22,259 nt of DNA from DATFYI01 sp035315125 (lineage in GTDB: Bacteria; Chloroflexota; Anaerolineae; Anaerolineales; Anaerolineaceae). The stretch covers positions 1 to 22,259 of the forward strand of contig DATFYI010000095.1 in the NCBI GenBank assembly GCA_035315125.1, written 5' to 3'. The position numbers were made by a program, and so were the translations under genes. A model generated the notes under the pieces. The model worked only from the letters and a program-made list of their open reading frames with translations. It did no database searches and was not told the origin of the DNA. Shown here piece by piece: positions 15,179-21,737 of this stretch. Position 1 is the stretch's first letter; each line of letters starts with the position of its first letter.

Positions 15179-16132
15179 ATGCGTAGCTTTTTAGGTCGTG
15201 ACATCCTATCGCTCAAAGAATTCGAGCGGGAAGAATTTTTTCATGTTTTTCAGGTAGCAGACAAACTGGAGCCTATTGCCCGTAATCGCCGCAATAGCAA
15301 TTTGCTGGTTGAAAAAACTCTTGTTACTGCCTTCTACCAGCCCTCTACACGCACTCGTTTGGCGCATGAAGCCGCCATGCACCGCCTGGGTGGGCATGTA
15401 ACCGGTTTCGCCGATGCCAAAATGACCCGTGCAGGCGACTGGTACCAGGAATCGATTAAAGATACCGTAAAAATGTTGGAATTCTATGGGGATGTGATTG
15501 TTATGCGCCATTTCCAGCAAGGCGCTCCTATGGAAGCCGCCAAGTGGGCCTCTGTGCCGGTCATTAATGGCGGTGATGGCTGGGGTGAGCACCCTACTCA
15601 AATCCTAACCGATCTTTACACGGTATTTACAGAAAAGGGTCATCTCGACGGTTTGAAATGGCTGGCAGTTGGTGATATGCGCATGCGCACGATGCATTCA
15701 CTGGCCTATGGATTAACACAATTCGACTGCCCGATCACTTTTGTGGCACCACCTGAAATGTCTCTGACGGATGAATTCAAGGCGGAATTGAATCAGAATT
15801 ACAGCCTGAACTTTAAAGAGGCCGACCACGTTGAGCAGGCGATTGCCGATGCTGATGTTATTCTGGTTGAGCCAGTTGTGCAACCTGACTACACCAAATC
15901 TCGCCAGGAAGCTGGCGAGCATGGTATGACACCGGCCAATTACAAGATCACTCGTGAGCTGCTTGCTACAAAAGCAAAATCTGATGCTATCTTGCTGCAT
16001 TCATTCCCACGCATGGATGAGATTCCCACCGATGTGGATAACACGCACTGGTCTCGCTACTGGCAGGAAGCCTACAACGGCGTCGTCATGCGCATGGCCC
16101 TGCTGGCGCTTGTTTTAGGTGCGATGGAATAG
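15179..16132 (+). CDS. aspartate-transcarbamylase-like enzyme, probably for a different acceptor
   Basis: The 317-residue protein has the two-domain transcarbamylase fold. Carbamoyl-phosphate residues are kept: S56-T-R-T-R60, V-M-R110-H, E-H138-P-T-Q141 and V-G-D-M-R in the second domain. The end D-E-I-P-T-D-V-D ... R-M-A-L-L-A-L-V-L is PyrB-like. Several aspartate-site elements differ. The 80s loop (S-L-G-K-K-G-E in E. coli) is T-R-A-G-D-W-Y-Q-E with no lysine, the position of R229 (R-V-Q) is valine in V-V-Q, and H-P-L-P-R reads H-S-F-P-R. This points to an acceptor other than aspartate. AGGAGG precedes the ATG at 8 bases. Lying downstream of purine deaminases with carbamate kinase in the same locus, it more likely works in catabolism than in pyrimidine synthesis. 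Alignment was by eye. Confidence 0.85.
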   Translation: MRSFLGRDILSLKEFEREEFFHVFQVADKLEPIARNRRNSNLLVEKTLVTAFYQPSTRTRLAHEAAMHRLGGHVTGFADAKMTRAGDWYQESIKDTVKMLEFYGDVIVMRHFQQGAPMEAAKWASVPVINGGDGWGEHPTQILTDLYTVFTEKGHLDGLKWLAVGDMRMRTMHSLAYGLTQFDCPITFVAPPEMSLTDEFKAELNQNYSLNFKEADHVEQAIADADVILVEPVVQPDYTKSRQEAGEHGMTPANYKITRELLATKAKSDAILLHSFPRMDEIPTDVDNTHWSRYWQEAYNGVVMRMALLALVLGAME

Positions 16133-16162
16133 GTCTGAAATCAGGCTTTCATAATCTATGAT

Positions 16163-16213
16163 TGGTGTGGGGAAAGGAGGGTGAATTTGGTTACAAAACC
16201 CCGCCCCACACCA
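16163..16213 (+). repeat. inverted repeat in the leader of the short membrane-protein gene
   Basis: TGGTGTGGGG (16163-16172) is a perfect reverse complement of CCCCACACCA (16204-16213), with a 31-base loop holding a strong ribosome-site sequence, AAAGGAGGG. It lies between the transcarbamylase-like stop and the membrane-protein ATG. The hairpin could end or slow upstream transcripts, or mask the ribosome site. The loop site is also followed by a TTG opening an 18-codon frame that overlaps the next gene start. Confidence 0.5.
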
Positions 16214-16230
16214 CTTCAAAGGCCTCACAG

Positions 16231-17283
16231 ATGCGAACGCTAAAGATCCGAAACTGGGAAGTCCCGGTGGTTTTATTTTGGGTTTCTCTATTGGCATTTG
16301 GGATTTTGATTCCATGGTTGGGTTTTTACGCAGATGATTGGCCTTATCTATATACTGTAAAGGCATTTGGGCCGCAGGGTTTGAATGATTTTATATCCTG
16401 GGTTCGCCCGTTTTCCGCCTGGGTCTTGCTGGCAGTGCTGATTGCCTTTTCGGCCGGGTTGATATTCCAAAATGCCAACCTCTACCGTAAAGAATTTACT
16501 ACCCTAAAACAATTTTATTGGGAGCTCAGTTGGCGAGCGCCAGGTTTAGAAAAAGGGACGGCTGAAGTTATTGAAGAATCACCTTTTAATTACCATGTTG
16601 ATACCAGTTTGACACCGCTATTAAATTGGACTTATGACCCTTTATCTTCGTCCACAAACCTGCCCTATGCCGTTCTTGAATATCATAAAATCGCGTCAAA
16701 GTACGCAAGTGAGCTCGAGAATAATATTCCTATTCACCAGCATTTTTTCAATTATGATTTTAATGGATCGAACTGCTCATTATTATTCGTTGCATTTGAT
16801 CCCCCAGGCTGTGTGCGGATGCTTACACCGCAAGAAAAGGATCAAATGCTCATGCTCGCCGGTTTTAAACAGGAGTTAAATCTTTCCAATTCGGGTTTAA
16901 TCCTGAACGATGGGAATTATTCTGCCCAACCTCCGGTAGTGTTGGGAACAAATTCTATCCACGACTGGTGTTATTACTTTGAGAAAGCCGACCTGGCTGC
17001 CCAAGAGGGGAATTGGAAAGAGGTGGTTATGATGGGGCAAACGGCGTTGCGGGCTTCTTTAAAACCGCAATACCCATCTGAGCTGGTTGTTTTTATCGAG
17101 GGGTTCGCCCATACCGGAGATTGGAGCCAGGCTCATGAATTCGCCAAAACGATGTTGAAAGACCCATTTTTCAAATCAACAGTCTGTGATACCTGGAGTA
17201 ATTTGGAACAAGACATGTCGACTATACCTGACAATATGAAAATACTGTCGGGTTACAAAAAAGAGTTCGGCTGCAATTCTTGA
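16231..17283 (+). CDS. membrane protein with large internal deletion, paralogue of the next gene
   Basis: I do not recognise a named function. The 350-residue protein aligns at both ends with the 690-residue product of the next gene. Residues 9-65 match its N-terminus (P-W-x-G-x-Y-x-D-D-W-P-Y-L-Y, then R-P-x-S-A-W-V). From residue 66 onward it matches residues 403-690 (F-S-A-G-x-x-x-Q-N ... Y-R-x-E, S-W-R-A-P, L-N-W-x-Y-D-P, D-W-C-Y-Y-F-E-K-A-D-L-A). About 325 residues, including most membrane helices, are missing without a frame break, so only two helices remain before a C-terminal outer domain with a TPR-like end. ATG 16231 is chosen (AAAGG 8 bases upstream); upstream in-frame TTG/GTG starts exist. 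It may be a working short form or a decaying copy. Confidence 0.75.
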   Translation: MRTLKIRNWEVPVVLFWVSLLAFGILIPWLGFYADDWPYLYTVKAFGPQGLNDFISWVRPFSAWVLLAVLIAFSAGLIFQNANLYRKEFTTLKQFYWELSWRAPGLEKGTAEVIEESPFNYHVDTSLTPLLNWTYDPLSSSTNLPYAVLEYHKIASKYASELENNIPIHQHFFNYDFNGSNCSLLFVAFDPPGCVRMLTPQEKDQMLMLAGFKQELNLSNSGLILNDGNYSAQPPVVLGTNSIHDWCYYFEKADLAAQEGNWKEVVMMGQTALRASLKPQYPSELVVFIEGFAHTGDWSQAHEFAKTMLKDPFFKSTVCDTWSNLEQDMSTIPDNMKILSGYKKEFGCNS

Positions 17284-17306
17284 TAGGTTATGTGAGTTAA
17301 TACTCG

Positions 17307-19379
17307 ATGAGCACTGCGTCCTCAAATAATTCATTCTGGAAGAAAAACTACCCGGATCAGTTTGGAGACTGGACGGTTCCAATTGTGTTATTGGGACTGG
17401 CGGTGCTGTGCTACGGTATCTTCATCCCATGGTTCGGCTTGTATGGGGATGATTGGCCTTATTTGTATGTCTATCATTTGCTTGGATCAGGCGGCTATGT
17501 TAACTTTGTGGCAGCGGACCGGCCTTTATCCGCCTGGGTTTATGTATTAATATCAAGCTTGCTGGGCGAAAATATTTGGGCCTACCATGTGCTTCTCTTG
17601 ACCCTACGCTGGCTGGGGGCAGTGTTATTATGGCGGATCCTGCTGCAACTCTGGCCTGATGCTCGCAAACAAGTGGCCACTGTGGCCTGTTTATTCCTGG
17701 TTTATCCGGGTTTCCAACAGCAGCCTCTGCCACTTGAATTCGTGTTGCATTTTGCAGTGTTCGATTTATTCTTTGTAAGCCTGTTAGCAATGATTGCATC
17801 GGTCAAAAAAAGCCGCCGTTATTGGCCTTTAACGATCCTGGCGGTGGTATGTTCAGCGAGCATGTTCTCATTGGAATACTTCATTGGATTGGAATTAATT
17901 CGTCCAGTCTTATTATGGTTTTCCGTCAGCTGGCAATCTGAAACCCTTTCAAAAAAGATTAAGCGGATATTTTTGCTTTGGTTGCCATACCTGATCATTC
18001 TGACAGGGTTTGTTTTCTGGCGTGTGTTTATCTATAAATTCCAATTTTACCAGCCGAATTTGGTGAACCGGTTTTCTCAGGGCATCTTACCTGGGCTTGG
18101 TTTTCTCATCGTGCGAATATTGACGGATCTCAAAACGACGGCATGGGATGCCTGGCGGCAGATATTCGTGATCCCGTCTGACCTATTAAACAACGGAAGT
18201 TTTTTAGCTTTAGTTCTTGGAATCTTTGTGGCAATTGCGTTATATCTGGCATTTTTCCCAAAGTCTATGCATAATGAAAACGCACAGATGAGCATAACTT
18301 CAACCAAACCTTATTGGAAAGAGTGGTGGTTTGGGGCGGTAATGCTCGGGTTATTCACCCTGTTGATCGCAGGGTGGCCTTTCTGGGTTACCGATATCTC
18401 TGTTAATCTTAGTTTCCCGTGGGACCGCGCCACAATTCCATTTATGTTGGGTGCAAGCTTATTACTGGCTGGTTTGGTGATGGTGATATTCCAGCCAGGC
18501 ATGCAGGGGTTGGTTTTAGCCGGGATTATCGGTTTGTCGGCAGGGGCTCATTACCAAAATGCTCTGGTCTACCGAAATGAGTGGAAAACATTGCAAACTT
18601 ATTTTTGGCAAATTAGCTGGCGCGCACCCGAATTGAAGCCTGGGACGATTCTGGTTTCTGATCAAATTCCACTTTTTCGTTATAGCGATAATGACTTAAC
18701 AGCGCCATTAAACTGGATGTATGATCCATCCAACCATAGTGACCGGCTCAACTATACATTTTTTGATCTATCCGTGCGGGTGTGGGGACAAGCCGGTTTT
18801 CCACAGTTGAAGGAAAATCAGACAGTACAGCATGACTTACGTTCCTTAAAGTTTGAAGGAAACAGCTCGGATATGCTGGTTATCTATTACAATCCACCGG
18901 CCTGTTTGAGGTTTCTCTCGAAGTACGAACCTTTGCCACCGGGGCTGCCAGCCAGCCTGGTGAAATCGACAAAGATATCGCATATAGATCAGGTTCTGGA
19001 TGACGGCAGTAATTCACCGGCCAGACCACCCGTCGCGTTTGGGCTGGATCCTCAACCCGATTGGTGTTACTACTTTGAAAAGGCTGATCTGGCTTACCAG
19101 CAAAACGATTGGCAAAAGATTGTCAATCTGGGAGATCAGGCCGCGAAAAATGGTTTAAAACCGATTGAAGTGTCTGAATATTTACCTTTTATTGAGGGCT
19201 ATGCACGGCTGGGACGTTGGGACGAAGCCGGAAAGTTAACCCAGGCTGCCTGGGAAAGTGCAAATGTACAGCCGTCGGTTTGCTCCACCTGGAGCCGAAT
19301 CCAGCAAAGCCTGGTAAGTGGGAGCCCTGATAGAGCTCGCGCAAAAAATATCCAGTCTGAGCTGGGATGTACGTCTTGA
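17307..19379 (+). CDS. multi-pass membrane protein, GT-C glycosyltransferase-like
   Basis: The 690-residue protein has about 11-12 hydrophobic segments from residue 22 to about 413, then a soluble region (about 420-690). The first outer loop holds G-D48-D49-W-P-Y-L-Y, an acidic pair in the position where GT-C glycosyltransferases carry their catalytic aspartates, and R-P-L-S-A-W follows. The soluble part ends in a helical TPR-like stretch (590-650: A-D-L-A-Y-Q-Q-N-D-W ... G-Y-A-R-L-G-R-W-D-E-A). Similar Chloroflexota proteins are known to me only as uncharacterised. A role in lipid-linked sugar transfer to the envelope is an inference from the DD loop and topology. The ribosome site is poor, and the gap after the shorter paralogue is 23 bases. 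It sits between two transcarbamylase genes without an obvious metabolic link. Confidence 0.72.
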   Translation: MSTASSNNSFWKKNYPDQFGDWTVPIVLLGLAVLCYGIFIPWFGLYGDDWPYLYVYHLLGSGGYVNFVAADRPLSAWVYVLISSLLGENIWAYHVLLLTLRWLGAVLLWRILLQLWPDARKQVATVACLFLVYPGFQQQPLPLEFVLHFAVFDLFFVSLLAMIASVKKSRRYWPLTILAVVCSASMFSLEYFIGLELIRPVLLWFSVSWQSETLSKKIKRIFLLWLPYLIILTGFVFWRVFIYKFQFYQPNLVNRFSQGILPGLGFLIVRILTDLKTTAWDAWRQIFVIPSDLLNNGSFLALVLGIFVAIALYLAFFPKSMHNENAQMSITSTKPYWKEWWFGAVMLGLFTLLIAGWPFWVTDISVNLSFPWDRATIPFMLGASLLLAGLVMVIFQPGMQGLVLAGIIGLSAGAHYQNALVYRNEWKTLQTYFWQISWRAPELKPGTILVSDQIPLFRYSDNDLTAPLNWMYDPSNHSDRLNYTFFDLSVRVWGQAGFPQLKENQTVQHDLRSLKFEGNSSDMLVIYYNPPACLRFLSKYEPLPPGLPASLVKSTKISHIDQVLDDGSNSPARPPVAFGLDPQPDWCYYFEKADLAYQQNDWQKIVNLGDQAAKNGLKPIEVSEYLPFIEGYARLGRWDEAGKLTQAAWESANVQPSVCSTWSRIQQSLVSGSPDRARAKNIQSELGCTS

Positions 19380-19437
19380 TTTGGTTAGTTATGATTGATT
19401 CATAAATTTGGATGATTTAACATTTGAAAGGAGATCA

Positions 19438-19500
19438 ATGCCAGGCCAGAATTTAAAAAATGGAATTCCTAATCAAATTGTTCACCGCTTTCTTATTTGA
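19438..19500 (+). CDS. 20-residue small open reading frame with a ribosome site
   Basis: An ATG at 19438, with AAAGGAG four bases upstream, opens 20 codons ending in TGA. The peptide has no membrane stretch and no run of one amino acid that would suggest an attenuator. It occupies the 166-base gap before the YgeW-like gene, which has its own strong ribosome site. It could be a leader peptide, a remnant, or chance. Nothing beyond the ribosome site supports translation. Confidence 0.33.
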   Translation: MPGQNLKNGIPNQIVHRFLI

Positions 19501-19545
19501 AGCGATTGAGAGAATCAATGTAATCTATTAAAAGGAGTTGATAAG

Positions 19546-20526
19546 ATGCAAACTTTTCTTCACGGTCGTGATTTGATTGGTGATTTAGACTTCAGCAAGG
19601 AAGAAGTCGAAACTGTTCTGGATGTCGCGTTTGATTTGAAACGCAAACGTGCTCTCAATGAGCCACATGCATACCTGCGCGATAAAACTTTAGCAATGTT
19701 GTTTTTCTTCAGCAGCACTCGCACACGTGGCTCGTTTGAAGCAGGTATGGCTCAATTAGGCGGACATCCGGCCTTTATTGACTCAAAAACCACCCAAATT
19801 TCCCACGGCGATACTCCAAAGGAAATCGGAGAAATCCTGGGAAGGTATTACGATGGACTGGCGATCCGCCAAATTGATTGGGGAATGGGCAATAAATATA
19901 TCAATGAGGTAGCAAAATATTCACGGGTGCCGGTATTAAATATGCAATGCGATATTTATCATCCATTCCAAATTTTGGCGGATCTGATGACCATTCAGGA
20001 AAAAGTGGGACGCGATCTGCGTCACAAGAAAATGGTGGTTTCCTGGGCTTATGCGGCTTCTTATCAGAAACCCATGTCGGTTCCCCAGAGTCTGATTCTG
20101 CAAATGCCACGGTTTGGTTTGGACGTCGTTTTGGCGCATCCGCCGGAATTCCGCTTGATGCCCGAAGTAATGGAAATGGCCCGTGAACAAGCACGCAAGT
20201 TTGGCACCGGTTTCGAAGTGGTTGATGATATGGACGAAGGTTTTAAGGATGCAGACATCGTTTACGCCAAATCCTGGGGCGCCATGGTGCATACACCCGA
20301 TGAAAAAGAAGGTGCGGAAATTATAAAGAAATATTCCAGTTGGATAACGGATGAGCGGCGGATTAATCTGGCCAAGAAAGATGCTATCTATATGCATCCG
20401 CTCCCAGCCGACCGGAACATCGAGGTTACAGATGCTGTCATTGATGGACCTCACTCGGTAGTTTATGATGAAGCGGAAAACCGACTTCACGCGCAAAAAG
20501 CCGTCATGGCTTTGACAATGAGTTAG
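19546..20526 (+). CDS. knotted transcarbamylase, YgeW-like
   Basis: The 326-residue protein has the carbamoyl-phosphate motif S57-T-R-T-R61, R108 in A-I-R-Q, and H139-P-F-Q142 in D-I-Y-H-P-F-Q. The segment S-W-A-Y-A-A-S-Y-Q-K-P-M-S-V-P-Q (166-181) matches the proline-rich loop that forms the knot in the AOTCase/SOTCase/YgeW group, and Y-A-K-S-W-G follows at 240. The late motif is H-P-L-P-A-D-R-N rather than the H-C-L-P of ornithine enzymes. E. coli YgeW is a knotted catabolic transcarbamylase encoded with carbamate kinase YqeA in a purine-related cluster, which this neighbourhood echoes. It is shorter than E. coli YgeW (about 396). AAAGGAG precedes the ATG, and carbamate kinase begins 26 bases later. 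The acceptor is unknown; it probably runs toward carbamoyl phosphate. Confidence 0.85.
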   Translation: MQTFLHGRDLIGDLDFSKEEVETVLDVAFDLKRKRALNEPHAYLRDKTLAMLFFFSSTRTRGSFEAGMAQLGGHPAFIDSKTTQISHGDTPKEIGEILGRYYDGLAIRQIDWGMGNKYINEVAKYSRVPVLNMQCDIYHPFQILADLMTIQEKVGRDLRHKKMVVSWAYAASYQKPMSVPQSLILQMPRFGLDVVLAHPPEFRLMPEVMEMAREQARKFGTGFEVVDDMDEGFKDADIVYAKSWGAMVHTPDEKEGAEIIKKYSSWITDERRINLAKKDAIYMHPLPADRNIEVTDAVIDGPHSVVYDEAENRLHAQKAVMALTMS

Positions 20527-20552
20527 GAAAATATAAAGGGAGATGGTATAAA

Positions 20553-21500
20553 ATGGAGAAAAAAGGCGTTGTAGTTGTAGCTGTTGGCGGAAACTCGTTA
20601 ATTAAGGACGAGCAGCACAAGTCCATTCCAGATCAATATGCGGCAGGCGTTGAGTCCATGCATCATATTGTTGATATGATCGAACAGGGTTGGGAAGTGG
20701 TTGTCACACATGGGAATGGTCCGCAAGTTGGATTCATTAATCGCCGCTCAGAGCTGTCACGACATGAACTACACGAAGTGCCGCTGGATTTCTGTGGCGC
20801 GGATACGCAAGGCTCTATCGGGTATATGTTCGCGATGGCGCTGGATAATGAATTCCATGCCAGGAAAATGGACAAGAAAAGCGCCGCGGTGGTTACACAG
20901 ACCATTGTTGACCGCAATGATAAAGCATTTCAAGCCCCCAGCAAACCCATCGGTTCTTTTATGGATGAAAAGACTGCTAAAGAAAGAGCCGCTAAAGAAG
21001 GTTGGGTGGTAGTCGAAGATGCCGGTCGCGGCTGGCGGCGAGTGGTAGCATCACCAATTCCGGTTAAAATTGTAGAGGCAAAGGCCATTCGCACATTGAT
21101 CGATGCCGGGTTCACTGTCGTTGGTGTGGGCGGCGGCGGCATCCCGGTAATTGAGGATGAGAATGGAGATCTGAAGGGCGTGGAAGCAGTTATCGATAAA
21201 GATTTTGGCTCTTCATTGCTGGCTACCCTGATCAATGCCGATATGTTCGTAATCAGTACGGCTGTTGAAAAAGTGGCTATCAATTACAATAAACCCAATC
21301 AAAAATGGCTTGATCGAATGACTGTTAAAGAGGCCAAAGCCTACATGGCGGAAGGACATTTTGCTAAAGGGTCTATGCTGCCAAAAATTCAGGCAATTTT
21401 ACGTTTCCTGGAAGCAGGTAGTAAACAGGCCATCATCACGAGCCCAGAGAATATCGGTCGCGCCCTCAAGGGAGAGACAGGTACCTGGATTGTTCGCTAA
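20553..21500 (+). CDS. arcC: carbamate kinase
   Basis: Carbamate kinase transfers phosphate from carbamoyl phosphate to ADP, giving ATP and carbamate, which breaks down to ammonia and CO2. The 315-residue protein fits the family (about 310). It shows V-A-V-G-G-N-S-L near the start, V-V-T-H-G-N-G-P-Q-V-G, G-A-D-T-Q-G-S-I-G-Y, the glycine-rich V-G-G-G-G-I-P-V and the lysine motif V-I-D-K-D-F-G-S-S-L-L-A. The end holds F-A-K-G-S-M-L-P-K and I-T-S-P. A GGGAGA ribosome site precedes the ATG. It is the last gene of the locus and the likely energy-yielding step for carbamoyl phosphate made by the transcarbamylases. No arginine deiminase gene is nearby, so an arginine role is not supported here. The symbol reflects family, not pathway; YqeA-type would fit too. 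Confidence 0.94.
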   Translation: MEKKGVVVVAVGGNSLIKDEQHKSIPDQYAAGVESMHHIVDMIEQGWEVVVTHGNGPQVGFINRRSELSRHELHEVPLDFCGADTQGSIGYMFAMALDNEFHARKMDKKSAAVVTQTIVDRNDKAFQAPSKPIGSFMDEKTAKERAAKEGWVVVEDAGRGWRRVVASPIPVKIVEAKAIRTLIDAGFTVVGVGGGGIPVIEDENGDLKGVEAVIDKDFGSSLLATLINADMFVISTAVEKVAINYNKPNQKWLDRMTVKEAKAYMAEGHFAKGSMLPKIQAILRFLEAGSKQAIITSPENIGRALKGETGTWIVR

Positions 21501-21509
21501 ATAATTTTG

Positions 21510-21542
21510 GTGTTTTGCGGCGGTACAGCCGCCGCAAAACAC
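21510..21542 (+). terminator. strong hairpin after carbamate kinase
   Basis: GTGTTTTGCGGCGG (21510-21523) and CCGCCGCAAAACAC (21529-21542) form a perfect 14-base stem with a 5-base loop, beginning 9 bases after the stop codon. There is no T-run after it, so it may protect the 3' end or need a factor to terminate. It marks the end of the locus. Confidence 0.6.
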
Positions 21543-21737
21543 GTATTGTAAGGTAAAATTAACCCGGTGTTGGTTATTTTAGTTTCCTAACAAGCATTAA
21601 GATGTATAGTTGGTTGTAATCGGAGTAGCCCATTTCCATTTTCTGTCAACGAGAAGGAGGTGAGGAAATCCAATCAAACCGTACGTATATCGCATTCCAG
21701 ATTCTCGCAAATTCATTCAAATAGATGGAGGAGATTT

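Noticed and set aside
16231..17283. Short paralogue explained by a frameshift or nonsense error
   Set aside because: The frame stays open across the join and both ends align in the same frame, so the change is a clean internal deletion.
15179..20526. pyrB and argF as ordinary biosynthetic genes
   Set aside because: Neighbours are purine deaminases and carbamate kinase, no pyrimidine or arginine synthesis gene is nearby, and substrate-site motifs differ from both families.
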